Positions 54,055-62,520 of a stretch of DNA of 64,000 bases are shown piece by piece. Location of the stretch: contig CAJXQI010000016.1 of the NCBI GenBank assembly GCA_913058395.1, forward strand, positions 1-64,000, written 5' to 3'. Positions within the stretch are counted from its first letter, which is position 1. Each line of letters opens with the position of its first letter. Below the pieces are notes generated by a model. The model did not search any database. It saw only the letters and a program-made list of their open reading frames with translations, and was not told where the DNA came from. The DNA comes from an uncultured Colwellia sp. GTDB taxonomy: Bacteria > Pseudomonadota > Gammaproteobacteria > Enterobacterales > Alteromonadaceae. The position numbers and the translations under genes were made by a program.

Positions 54055-54669
54055 ATGGAACTCAGTAGCTACTCGCTTTATTTTAGTATTTCACTTCTTG
54101 CTTCAATCAGTATCGGTCCATCAGTCATATTGGCAGCAAGTAATGGCATAAACTTTGGTCGTAAAAAAGCCTTAGCGGGGGTTTTTGGCCACGTTAGTGC
54201 GATAATGATTTTAGCGTTGATTTCTGCTTCAGGATTAGGCCTTATTTTAATGGCTTCAGATCTCGCCTTCACAGTCATAAAATATGCTGGCGCAGGTTAT
54301 TTGGTCTATATCGGTATTGCGATTTGGCGCAGCAAAGGCAAGTGGTCATTCGCGGATAAAAATACGCTATCGCCAGCTAAAAGAGCACTATTTAAGCAAA
54401 GCTTTTTATTAGGGCTTAGCAACCCAAAAGCATTAGTATTCTTCTCGGCGCTTTTCCCTCAGTTCATACAGCCAGCACAGCCAATATTGCCGCAGTTTTT
54501 ACTACTTGCAGGCACAAGTTTATGTAATGCTTTTGTTTTTACTTCTGTTTACGTTGTTGTTGCCTATCGATTTCGCCAATACTTTTTATCTGCTATTGGT
54601 CAACGTTGGGTAGGTAAAACAACCGGTGGTATTTTTATCGGTTTCGCTGCTGCACTTATCGCCAATTGA
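54055..54669 (+). CDS. LysE/RhtB-family amino-acid exporter
   Basis: The 204-residue protein starts at 54055, where GGAA lies 5 nt upstream; the open frame extends back to 53932, but the longer start would overlap the tex terminator and give an atypical N-terminus. It has the RhtB pattern GPSVILAASNGINFGRKKAL, five or six helices, and GLSNPKALVFFSALFPQF. It likely exports homoserine, threonine or similar compounds. Confidence 0.85.
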   Translation: MELSSYSLYFSISLLASISIGPSVILAASNGINFGRKKALAGVFGHVSAIMILALISASGLGLILMASDLAFTVIKYAGAGYLVYIGIAIWRSKGKWSFADKNTLSPAKRALFKQSFLLGLSNPKALVFFSALFPQFIQPAQPILPQFLLLAGTSLCNAFVFTSVYVVVAYRFRQYFLSAIGQRWVGKTTGGIFIGFAAALIAN

Positions 54670-54741
54670 TGGCTAGATTTACAAAGCTAGAATATCTGAG
54701 AGAGGCCTGAATATCGTCGTTTCATCACTCTGACATGAAGG

Positions 54742-54780
54742 GATTCATTAATGTCGTGGAACCATGGATGGTTATGAACG
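54742..54780. repeat. 39-bp hairpin repeat, copy 1
   Basis: The unit contains the inverted repeat AACCAT-GG-ATGGTT (54760-54773) followed by ATGAACG. It matches the copy at 54916-54954 at 34 of 39 positions. Two of the five differences fall opposite each other in the stem and keep pairing. Confidence 0.8.
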
Positions 54781-54800
54781 ACCATGTGATTACGACATTG

Positions 54801-54816
54801 CTTACATGGATGTAAG
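54801..54816. repeat. Related hairpin with the same GG loop
   Basis: CTTACAT-GG-ATGTAAG is a perfect 7-bp stem with the same two-base centre and preceded by ACGACATTG, similar to the context of the two 39-bp repeats. It may be a diverged third copy. Confidence 0.55.
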
Positions 54817-54915
54817 TACTTAGATTTTGTCAGGAACAATAAATCTGACCATTCATCGACGTGCATGTTCCGACAAGGATGTTGGCTATTAGAGTAATGC
54901 AGGAGCAATTACCGA

Positions 54916-54954
54916 GATGCACTAATGCCGTGGAGCCATGGATGGCTATGAACG
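54916..54954. repeat. 39-bp hairpin repeat, copy 2
   Basis: The unit contains AGCCAT-GG-ATGGCT (54934-54947). Compared with copy 1 the A-T pair in the stem is replaced by G-C, a compensatory change. Confidence 0.8.
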
Positions 54955-54964
54955 GTCTGAATAT

Positions 54965-54990
54965 AAAAAAGGGGAAGCAAGTGCTTCCCC
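54965..54990 (-). terminator. Terminator of the porin gene
   Basis: GGGGAAGCA (54971-54979) pairs with TGCTTCCCC (54982-54990). On the minus strand the stem is followed by TTTTTT (plus-strand A-run 54965-54970). Confidence 0.88.
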
Positions 54991-55071
54991 AAACAACCTC
55001 GGTTGGGAGGTTAACTAACGCAAAACGTTAGCACTCAAAACGAATTAACGTTATGAGCACATGACTGCTGA

Positions 55072-56106
55072 CTAAAGCACATACTTAGCAGAGAATTGCA
55101 CATAATCTGAATCAGCATTTTGATCTACTGACTCGAAATTACCTACTTCAAGGCCAAATGACAGTTCTTTAGTATAATTCTTAAAGATATTCACACCCCA
55201 ATGTCTTCTATCTGCATCGGCAACTTCAGTAGTTGTTTTACCGTAAAATGCCGTACTGCGAATATCATCAGTCCAGAAGTGACGATATGCCACCATATAT
55301 GACGTGGTTTCCTCGACTTCTTCGCCGACTAAGTCACGTGCGGCAACAACACCGACGTAGCGACCAGTTTCACCACCGTGGTATTGAAAACGAAAGTCAT
55401 CTTTACCAAAAGTTTTAATTTTACCAGCAACACCATAACCGAATGCTGACTCAGAATTACCGCCAACAGTATTTAATTGACGCGCTAAACCCGCTACGGA
55501 AACATTACCCCAGTCACCTTTAAAGGTATATTTAGCGATAACATCAGGCACTGAATCTTGGCTTGGATCACCTTTATCTGATTCTGGATTTTCTATTGCA
55601 ACTTGAAAGTTACCTTGGGTATAACGAATTTGACCTTGTCGAATAAATGCAGCAGCATTAAGCGGGCCCGCAAAATCAGCAGCTTCAGCTAAAGCGCTAG
55701 TATTGACAAAAGTCGACCAGGTTTGACCAACAAGAATGTTTTTATATTTGATAAAAGCGTGACGCAGTCTTGGGTTTGCAGAGTTAGAAACGATTTCGTT
55801 ACCACCACCACCATGAAAGTCCATTTCAATAAAACCGGTGATATCACCGTGAACATATTTAGTGTTAAAACGTGATTCTGTCGCTCGAAAGCTAAATTGC
55901 GAAATATCACCAACGTTACCAGCACCTACCCAATAATCTTTGGTAATACTATTGATGTTACCGTCGACATAACGAGTATCAAGTTTTATATAACCACCAA
56001 AGGTGAGGGTATCGTCATCTGATAATTTAATTTCATAACCTGCATTTGCGCTGCCAGCCATAGCTAGAAGACCTGATGCTAATAAAAGCTTTTTCTTATT
56101 CAACAT
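55072..56106 (-). CDS. DcaP-like outer-membrane porin
   Basis: The 344-residue protein has a signal peptide (MLNKKKLLLASGLLAMAGSA, cleavage near ANA-GY) and a beta-barrel body starting with LTFGGYIKLDTRYVDG. GFIEMDFHGGGGNE and RLRHAFIKYKNILVGQTWST match trimeric DcaP-type porins for small organic acids and similar solutes. The end QFSAKYVL is barrel-like. It follows the orphan AMP-binding C-terminal domain gene, 133 bp apart, which suggests a link to organic acid use. Confidence 0.82.
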   Translation of the reverse strand: MLNKKKLLLASGLLAMAGSANAGYEIKLSDDDTLTFGGYIKLDTRYVDGNINSITKDYWVGAGNVGDISQFSFRATESRFNTKYVHGDITGFIEMDFHGGGGNEIVSNSANPRLRHAFIKYKNILVGQTWSTFVNTSALAEAADFAGPLNAAAFIRQGQIRYTQGNFQVAIENPESDKGDPSQDSVPDVIAKYTFKGDWGNVSVAGLARQLNTVGGNSESAFGYGVAGKIKTFGKDDFRFQYHGGETGRYVGVVAARDLVGEEVEETTSYMVAYRHFWTDDIRSTAFYGKTTTEVADADRRHWGVNIFKNYTKELSFGLEVGNFESVDQNADSDYVQFSAKYVL

Positions 56107-56239
56107 TTTACTTTCCCCATGTGTTTTTTACCTAAGAGCAACAACTTCTATACTCTGGCGGTGTTTTTATCGTTTTAATTATTCTATTAACGTTTTCGCT
56201 TATTATTGTTATTGCTGAAAATCATTTTTTTTACATTTT

Positions 56240-56740
56240 CTACGCTGCACAATGAATGTTCATTGCTTGAGACTTTAGTATCTGCCGACAGGTTTTCTTA
56301 TTGTTTATATTCGGTAATTCATCAACAAATTTAATTACTTCTGGCTCAGCAAAGTCACCAAAGCAGCCAATAATTTTTGCGCTTACCGCTTGAGATAAAA
56401 TTGACAAATCTATCGCTGCACCATTGAGTTCAACATGAACATGAATGCTATTGCCTTTATGTTCATGAGGTACACCAAAAACAGCCACTTGCTTAACTGC
56501 TGCTAATTGCGCTATCAATGTTTCGATTGCATGGTTTTCAATACGATAACCACTGACTTTATGGGCGGGTTTTGCTTGGCATACTAACCAGATATAGTCT
56601 TGCTCTACTTTGTTTAACACTTCACCTTCACCGGTATTTTCATCAAGAAAGTAAAACCACTCACCATTACATGATTGCAACCAAGATAATTGTGCTTGTT
56701 GTCCATTATGACTAGGTACAGGGTTTGTTAGATTACTCAT
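56240..56740 (-). CDS. Stand-alone C-terminal domain of an acyl-CoA synthetase
   Basis: The 166-residue product starts at 56740, with AGAGAGAG just upstream, rather than at 56776. From residue ~60 it follows the AMP-binding C-terminal domain: HKVSGYRIENHAIETLIAQL, VAVFGVPHEHKGNSIHVHV and FVDELPNINNKKTCRQIL, where the second Lys of NKK aligns with the catalytic Lys of acetyl-CoA synthetase. The large N-terminal adenylation domain is absent and no broken remnant lies upstream. It may regulate or be acetylated like Acs, or be a relic. Two palindromic boxes precede it. Confidence 0.75.
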   Translation of the reverse strand: MSNLTNPVPSHNGQQAQLSWLQSCNGEWFYFLDENTGEGEVLNKVEQDYIWLVCQAKPAHKVSGYRIENHAIETLIAQLAAVKQVAVFGVPHEHKGNSIHVHVELNGAAIDLSILSQAVSAKIIGCFGDFAEPEVIKFVDELPNINNKKTCRQILKSQAMNIHCAA

Positions 56741-56830
56741 CACTCTCTCTATCAAGCTAAGTTGTTCGAAAAACATTCAAAACTATTTATTATGCAGTTA
56801 ACACTAGAGAGTAAGCGCAATTTTTAAAAT

Positions 56831-56844
56831 TAGACCTAAGTCTA
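56831..56844. promoter_or_regulatory. Candidate operator box 1
   Basis: TAGACCTAAGTCTA has 5-bp inverted arms and lies 91 bp before the start codon of the synthetase-domain gene. A near-identical box is centred 33 bp away, three helical turns, as for cooperative binding of a dimeric activator. Confidence 0.55.
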
Positions 56845-56863
56845 CATTGAGCTAAAAACTGGC

Positions 56864-56877
56864 TAGACTTTAGTCTA
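56864..56877. promoter_or_regulatory. Candidate operator box 2
   Basis: TAGACTTTAGTCTA has perfect 6-bp arms. It matches box 1 at 12 of 14 positions. The MITE-like repeat begins one base beyond it. Confidence 0.55.
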
Positions 56878-56878
56878 T

Positions 56879-57142
56879 ATACCCAAACCACTTGAGAATG
56901 CAATTTCAGAGTTAAGCTAGGAAATCAGCACAAGGCGCAGCACGCAGGTAATGGTTATTCCCTTACCAAGTGCTGAAACGCGGGGCTGTTTTTCTAGCTT
57001 AGCTCCCGTAGGGCAAGCCGATAAAGGGTCATCTCCGGCGTTATTGATTTCCACAATGGAATAACCATTCTCTTCAATCAATGCCTTGGTGCTAACCCTT
57101 TTTCGACTTGCTGAATCCTGTCTTCTCAAGTTGCTTGGGTAT
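56879..57142. mobile_element. MITE-like repeat, copy B (264 bp, inverted relative to copy A)
   Basis: On the minus strand it reads ATACCCAAGCAACTTGAGAA at one end, paired with ATACCCAAACCACTTGAGAA (reverse complement of the other end). The interior aligns with copy A at 6314-6578 over its full length. The hairpin AATGG-TTATT-CCATT (minus strand, 57069-57055) corresponds to AATAG-TTATT-CTATT in copy A, a paired substitution. Terminal repeats differ between copies but stay matched within each copy. Confidence 0.8.
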
Positions 57143-57289
57143 AAAAGTTATAAATCAGCCAATTAACGAATACCTTGCCGTTAATCATCGTGATGATTTA
57201 TCAACTGGTCGATAAATACCACGACAAATATTAAGAAGTGTTAGAATGCTGAAAATCGAATTTTCATCATGACTAAAGAAAGGTTATTC

Positions 57290-59590
57290 ATGGCTTCTAA
57301 AGTAAAATATTTATCATTAACTGTTGTATTGGCTTGTTTGGCCAACATAACTTTTAGTGCTAATGCACAAACACTTAATGCTGAAAAATATAAAAAAGCT
57401 GAGCAGAAATTAGCGAAGTTTACCGATAAGCTTGTTACTGGCACAGTTGACTATCCAAGCTGGAGCAACAGCGATCAGTTGCTATATCGTAGCCACACAG
57501 AACAAGGTGAACAGTTCTTCATTTTAGATGCAAAAACCAAGCAAAAGAAATTGGCGTTCGATCATCAAAAACTTGCCACAGCGCTAGCTCGCATTACCGA
57601 AAAAGAAGTTAATCAAGAAAACCTGCCATTCAAAAGCTTTGAAATTGTTAGTAAAAATAAAATTTCGTTGAAAGTTAAAGGTAAGGCTTATCAATGTAAT
57701 ATTGAAAGTTACTTGTGTAAATTAACGAAAAACGCCGCGAAGAAAAACGAGTTAGTTGCCCCTAATGGCGAGCAAGCTGTTTTTATTCGAGAACATAATT
57801 TATGGCTGCGTAACCTTAATGATAATAGCGAAAAACAGTTAACCACTGACGGCATTGAAAACTTTGGTTATGCGACGAATAATGCTGGCTGGGTGCGTGG
57901 TAAAAAACCGGTGGTAAAATGGTCCCCAGACTCTAAAAAGTTAACTACGTTTAAACATGATGGCCGTAACGTTGGCGAAATGGGTATAGTGTCTACCGCA
58001 GTAGGTCACCCTAAAATTGATGTTTGGAAATACCCATTACCGGGCGATGAAAACATCTTCAAAATTCACCGTATCGTTATTGATGTTGAGCAAGCGAAAG
58101 TTACGCCATTAGCTATGCCTGCTGATGATCACCGTTCAACCATTACCGATCACGTTGCTGGCCGCGATGGTAGCTTACTTGATGTTGATTGGTCAGCTGA
58201 TAGCAGTCACTTTGCCTTTGTTTCATCAACACGTGATCACAAAACCGCGACATTAAAAATGGTGGATGCCACTACCGGTAAAGTACGCACTATTTTAAGC
58301 GAAGTTGAAGAAAGCTTTTTCGAATCAGGTGTAAGTGGTATTAGTTGGAAATATCTTGATAAAAGTAACGAAATCATTTGGTTTTCACAGCGTTCTGATT
58401 GGGGGCATTTATACCTAGTTGATGCGACGACAGGAAAAATTAAAAACCAAATTACTCAAGGTGATTGGACGGTTTTAGAGTTACTCGATATTAACCAAGA
58501 TACTGGCAAGCTTATATTCACTGGCGCCGGCAAAGAGGGTGGTGATCCATACTTCCACTATCTTTATAGCATTAATAAAGATGGTTCGAACTTAACTCTG
58601 CTAACACCAGAGAAAAAACATCACCGCATTACGTTAAGTAAAGATGCTGAATACTTTTTAGACCGCGTATCAACACCAAACCAAGCTGAATCTAGCTTTA
58701 TTCGCAGTACCAGTAGCAAGTCTGGTTTTGTTGTAGAACAAATGGACATTAGCAAACTTACGGCAACAGGCTGGCAGGCTCCTACGCCATTTATCGTGAA
58801 AGATCGTAACGGTGAACACAACATTCATGGCTTAATGTATAAGCCTAGCGATTTTGACGCCAGCAAATCATACCCTGTAGTTAATTACTTATACCCTGGT
58901 CCACAAGTGGGTAGTATTCGTGGACGTCATTTTAGAACCGCTCGTGGTGACAACCAAGCCATTACAGAGTTAGGTTTTATTGTTATTGAAATTGACGCGC
59001 TAGGCACACCGGGTCGCTCAAAAAGCTTCCATGAGTTTTATTATCAAAACATGGGTGACAGCGGTATTCCTGATCAAGTTGCAGCAATTAAACAGTTGGC
59101 TAAACAACACAGTTGGATTGATAGTTCAAAAGTTGGAATTTGGGGACATTCAGGTGGCGGTTTTGCCTCAACGCGTGCTTTGTTAACGTATCCTGACTTT
59201 TACTCTGTAGCCGTTTCGCAAGCCGGTAATCACGACAACAGAAACTATGCGGATGAGTGGGGTGAAAAATATCACGGCGTATTAGTGAAAAATGAAGATG
59301 GTAGTACAAACTATGATAGCCAAGCGAACCAGTTAATTGTCGATAACTTAAAAGGTAAGTTATTAATCGCACACGGAACAACTGACACTAACGTACCGCC
59401 ATACAACACTTTAGTAGTGGTAGAAGCGTTAATTGAGGCTAATAAAGACTTTGACATGCTAATGCTACCTAACCGTGGTCATGGCTTCGCGCGTGAAGCT
59501 TACATGATGCGTAAACGTTGGGATTACTTTGTTCTGCATTTAATGGCTGTTACACCGCCAAAAGAATTTGCTTTCAGCAAGACTAAGTAG
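57290..59590 (+). CDS. Dipeptidyl peptidase IV-like S9 serine peptidase
   Basis: The 766-residue protein starts at 57290 (AAAGG upstream) with a signal peptide (MASKVKYLSLTVVLACLANI, cleavage near ANA-QT). An N-terminal beta-propeller (DPPIV_N type: WSPDSKKL, DVDWSADSSHFAF, WFSQRSDWGHLYLVD) precedes the hydrolase domain with catalytic S621 in WGHSGGGF, D699 in TTDTNVPP and H731 in NRGHGF. It would cleave dipeptides, typically Xaa-Pro, from peptides in the periplasm. Length is normal. Confidence 0.92.
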   Translation: MASKVKYLSLTVVLACLANITFSANAQTLNAEKYKKAEQKLAKFTDKLVTGTVDYPSWSNSDQLLYRSHTEQGEQFFILDAKTKQKKLAFDHQKLATALARITEKEVNQENLPFKSFEIVSKNKISLKVKGKAYQCNIESYLCKLTKNAAKKNELVAPNGEQAVFIREHNLWLRNLNDNSEKQLTTDGIENFGYATNNAGWVRGKKPVVKWSPDSKKLTTFKHDGRNVGEMGIVSTAVGHPKIDVWKYPLPGDENIFKIHRIVIDVEQAKVTPLAMPADDHRSTITDHVAGRDGSLLDVDWSADSSHFAFVSSTRDHKTATLKMVDATTGKVRTILSEVEESFFESGVSGISWKYLDKSNEIIWFSQRSDWGHLYLVDATTGKIKNQITQGDWTVLELLDINQDTGKLIFTGAGKEGGDPYFHYLYSINKDGSNLTLLTPEKKHHRITLSKDAEYFLDRVSTPNQAESSFIRSTSSKSGFVVEQMDISKLTATGWQAPTPFIVKDRNGEHNIHGLMYKPSDFDASKSYPVVNYLYPGPQVGSIRGRHFRTARGDNQAITELGFIVIEIDALGTPGRSKSFHEFYYQNMGDSGIPDQVAAIKQLAKQHSWIDSSKVGIWGHSGGGFASTRALLTYPDFYSVAVSQAGNHDNRNYADEWGEKYHGVLVKNEDGSTNYDSQANQLIVDNLKGKLLIAHGTTDTNVPPYNTLVVVEALIEANKDFDMLMLPNRGHGFAREAYMMRKRWDYFVLHLMAVTPPKEFAFSKTK

Positions 59591-59633
59591 TTATTTCGTT
59601 TAAAATTAATTAGCAGCAAGTAATATGTAAAAA

Positions 59634-59662
59634 GCCAGTATGTAAAAATACTGGTTTTTTTT
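59634..59662. terminator. Bidirectional terminator between the peptidase and SDR genes
   Basis: CCAGTAT (59635-59641) pairs with ATACTGG (59648-59654), followed by eight T on the plus strand and by a T-run on the minus strand. It can serve both convergent genes. Confidence 0.85.
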
Positions 59663-59715
59663 GTGATCGGCAATTAACGGGTTTTATGCGTTTAAATCGT
59701 CATTGCTACTATAAC

Positions 59716-60531
59716 TTAAAGACCAAAAGTCTCTTTCACTTTCGCTTCAAAGCTTTCATCGCTGAGCTCTTTTCTCATTGGAATAAAGCTTGTTGCTTCA
59801 ACACCAACAGGAATGGCAATTTTTGACTTTTCATCTTCAATAATAGCTTTTACTGTATTAGCAATCGGTTGTGGGCTTGGGCCTTCATTGATAGCTTTAG
59901 CAACAACAGGCACAAAGTGACCAACTAATGCACTATAAGGAGAATCTTCTTGCGTTGTTGCAGCGTTAACCATTAAGCCATTTTTAGCGAAGTTGGTACC
60001 AAATAAGCCTGACTGAATAGAATGAATACGAACATCATACGGCGCCATTTCAAAGCGAATAGAATCAACAAAACCTTCTACGGCGTACTTACTGGCATTG
60101 TAGTGAGAAAGCAACGGTAAGCCCATTTTGCCAAGGAAAGAGCTAATGTTAATAATGACACCTGATTTTGCTGCACGCATGTAAGGTAAAACACTACGAG
60201 TCATTTTCATTAAACCGAAAACATTAACATCAAACTGCTGAAAAATTTCTTCATCAGTCGCATCTTCTGCTGTTGCCACTAAACCAAAACCAGCATTGTT
60301 GACTAGTACATCAATTTTACCTTCTTGAGCAATAATGTGCTCAACGGCAGCATTCATACTGTCGCTGTCAGTAACATCAAGATAGATGTTATTTACACCT
60401 TTAATAGTAGGCGTTGCTAATGTTTTACTTCTTGTGCCAGCATAAACGGTATAGCCATTATCATTTAGAAAACCTGCGGTAATTTCGCCCATGCCTGAAC
60501 TTGCACCAGTAATTAATACGACCTTATTCAT
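59716..60531 (-). CDS. Short-chain dehydrogenase/reductase, paralogue 1
   Basis: The 271-residue protein has the cofactor motif TGASSGMGE (8-16), NNAG (NNAGFGLV), catalytic Ser in INISSFLG and Y-x3-K in YNASKYAVEG. It belongs to the classical SDRs of the type that reduces or oxidises retinol-, steroid- or ketone-like compounds; substrate unknown. It is highly similar in sequence to the gene at 61547-62368, including the C-terminal FLPMRKELSDE-like end (FIPMRKELSDESFE). Confidence 0.88.
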   Translation of the reverse strand: MNKVVLITGASSGMGEITAGFLNDNGYTVYAGTRSKTLATPTIKGVNNIYLDVTDSDSMNAAVEHIIAQEGKIDVLVNNAGFGLVATAEDATDEEIFQQFDVNVFGLMKMTRSVLPYMRAAKSGVIINISSFLGKMGLPLLSHYNASKYAVEGFVDSIRFEMAPYDVRIHSIQSGLFGTNFAKNGLMVNAATTQEDSPYSALVGHFVPVVAKAINEGPSPQPIANTVKAIIEDEKSKIAIPVGVEATSFIPMRKELSDESFEAKVKETFGL

Positions 60532-60627
60532 GATATTTACCTCAAAGTTATTTCATTGATGGTATTTTACGGTGCGAAATAAGAACTTTTAATAGGCTTT
60601 TATCACTAACGGGATTTTAATCTGTCA

Positions 60628-61554
60628 CTAAAAGGAGTTTTTTAAATTTTTTGGATAAACGCCGTAGGTTTTAAAAAAAATAGCGCTGAAATGCCCTTGG
60701 TGTTTATAACCAACTTCATTGGCTACCGCTTGAACACTCATTAAGTGCTCTTTGAGCAATAGATTGGCTTTTTCTAAACGCAACTTTTGCACATAACCAT
60801 AGACTGTTGTTTTATGAACCTGTTTAAAATAGCGCTTTAATTTAAAGTCGTTTGTACCACATAGCCGAGCAAGCTCTTTTATCGATGGGGGAGTTTTATA
60901 ACTCTTTAAAATAATATTCTTCGCTTTGGTGGCAATAATGAGTTGTTCAATGGAATGCTCATCCTCATTGAGAATATCTAGCAATGAGAAGCGATGAATT
61001 AAATACTCAATAGCACGATGCTCGCTGATAATACTGTTCATTTTATCGCTATTTTTCGCATGAATAATTTTATCTATTAAATACAAACTCAGCGCATCTG
61101 TTGGGGCTTCATGTATTAGCTCTAAACTAATATCGGCTTGTATTTTTTGATATAAGAAATTTATTGGCTCTTCATCGTTACGACTTAAATAACGTTTAAT
61201 AAAGAAATCAGCAATAAATAAGATAAATATTTCAGTACCTTCAGACGGTTCAATAACAATGTCAAAGTCTTGCCTTGAGCTAGCAAACAAATAGGTATTA
61301 TTTTCTTTTAACCTTGTTGTTGATGAGGTTAACTTGTCATTAATCTGACATTTTCCACGAGCAACTGAAACAATAAAGTTCATTCTGTCGATATTTTTCA
61401 AGCTAATAATTTTTTCTTCATTTAGCTTAAGTGCGATATCAAAGAACACTAGACCATTCGAGATATCAACTCTAATAACATGTTGTTCTTTATTTTTAAA
61501 ATGCTCAGATACTTGAAAGCACTTCTCTGCAGCGTTGAAAAAGAAGCTATCCAT
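60628..61554 (-). CDS. AraC-family transcriptional regulator between two SDR genes
   Basis: The 308-residue protein has a poorly conserved N-terminal sensor domain (1-200) and a C-terminal AraC DNA-binding domain with two helix-turn-helix units (SIKELARLCGTNDFKLKRYF and SVQAVANEVGYKHQGHFSAIF, then GVYPKNLK). It overlaps the upstream SDR gene by 8 bp and so shares its transcript. It probably controls the flanking SDR genes. Confidence 0.88.
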   Translation of the reverse strand: MDSFFFNAAEKCFQVSEHFKNKEQHVIRVDISNGLVFFDIALKLNEEKIISLKNIDRMNFIVSVARGKCQINDKLTSSTTRLKENNTYLFASSRQDFDIVIEPSEGTEIFILFIADFFIKRYLSRNDEEPINFLYQKIQADISLELIHEAPTDALSLYLIDKIIHAKNSDKMNSIISEHRAIEYLIHRFSLLDILNEDEHSIEQLIIATKAKNIILKSYKTPPSIKELARLCGTNDFKLKRYFKQVHKTTVYGYVQKLRLEKANLLLKEHLMSVQAVANEVGYKHQGHFSAIFFKTYGVYPKNLKNSF

Positions 61555-62368
61555 TTAGATTGTAGTACTCCCGTACTCTACGTTCAAAATCTTCATCACT
61601 TAGCTCTTTACGCATAGGAAGAAATTGCCGTGCTTTTTCGCCAACGGTTGCTCTCGCTGGAGAATCTTCATTTTCAATCATGTTTTGTACTAATAATGCA
61701 GCTTCGAGTGTGTCGTCACCATTATTAATTTGCTCAACAATGTTAGGAACTAAGTTTTTTACGAGTGAGCTATAGGGAGATTTTATGTCAAAGGTTAAAT
61801 CATTCATGACTAAGTTGCTTTTGGCAAAGTTGGTCTGGAAAAAGCCAGGTAAGATTGAGTGCACTCTAATATTAAAGTCTTTTAATTCGTAACGAAGAGA
61901 ATCTGTAATACCTTCAACAGCGTACTTAGTTGAATTATAGAACGAGAACAACGGTAAGCCGACTTTGCCAAGAAAAGAGCTAATATTGATAATTACCCCT
62001 GAGTCTTGTTGTCTCATTAACGGCGTTACAAATTTGCATAATCTAAAAATACTAAAAACATTAATATTAAATTGTTGATACATTTCTTCTTCAGTCGCGT
62101 CTTCAACGCTAGACACTAGTGCATAACCAGCATTGTTGAGTAAAACATCAATTTTTCCATGCTGAACTTTAATATGCTCGACAGCACATTTAATACTGTC
62201 ACTGTTGGTGATATCAAGTTTTAAAACATGTAGGTTTTTAATATTGACCGAAATTTTTTCTGGTGCTCTGGTGGCGGCATAAACAGTGTAGCCTTGCTTA
62301 GCCAAGATAAGCGCGGTTCTATTACCAATACCCGAACTAGCGCCTGTTATCAGCACAACCTTTGACAT
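61547..62368 (-). CDS. Short-chain dehydrogenase/reductase, paralogue 2
   Basis: The 273-residue protein has TGASSGIGN (8-16), NNAGYALV, INISSFLG and YNSTKYAVEG, plus the end FLPMRKELSDEDFERRV. It is clearly paralogous to the SDR at 59716-60531, and the two probably arose by local duplication with the AraC gene in between or inserted later. Substrate unknown. Confidence 0.88.
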   Translation of the reverse strand: MSKVVLITGASSGIGNRTALILAKQGYTVYAATRAPEKISVNIKNLHVLKLDITNSDSIKCAVEHIKVQHGKIDVLLNNAGYALVSSVEDATEEEMYQQFNINVFSIFRLCKFVTPLMRQQDSGVIINISSFLGKVGLPLFSFYNSTKYAVEGITDSLRYELKDFNIRVHSILPGFFQTNFAKSNLVMNDLTFDIKSPYSSLVKNLVPNIVEQINNGDDTLEAALLVQNMIENEDSPARATVGEKARQFLPMRKELSDEDFERRVREYYNLNG

Positions 62369-62520
62369 ATAAATTCCTAAAATGAGCGAGATAGTAAATA
62401 TTATTATTACCTTAGACAGTATAGTGCCATTCTCAATGAATATTGCTTAGTGTATATATTGCAAAAAGAGAGCCTTAGCCCCCTTTATTAATTGCTTTTT
62501 GATCTTAAACAGCTAAAACG

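Larger units (their letters stand above)
54670..55071. other. Repeat-rich intergenic region with porin 3' hairpins
   Basis: The 402-bp gap contains two 39-bp direct repeats, an extra hairpin of the same form and the porin terminator, listed separately. Beyond the terminator two further hairpins occur towards the porin gene (AACCTC/GAGGTT and CTAACG/CGTTAG). A 73-codon minus-strand frame here is made from the repeats and is not called. Confidence 0.6.
56741..57289. other. Divergent intergenic region with paired palindromes and MITE-like copy B
   Basis: The 549-bp gap holds, from left to right, the promoter area of the orphan synthetase-domain gene (extended -10-like TGCATAAT on the minus strand), two 14-bp palindromes, the MITE-like repeat, and about 147 bp leading to the peptidase gene. 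The 70-codon frame inside the repeat is not called. Confidence 0.6.

Noticed and set aside
54687-54908. 73-codon His-rich minus-strand open frame
   Set aside because: It is composed of the short hairpin repeats and has no ribosome-binding site or family resemblance.
56917-57129. 70-codon open frame within MITE-like copy B
   Set aside because: The matching part of copy A has TAG and TAA stops and an indel, so coding is not conserved; the shared feature is inverted-repeat structure.
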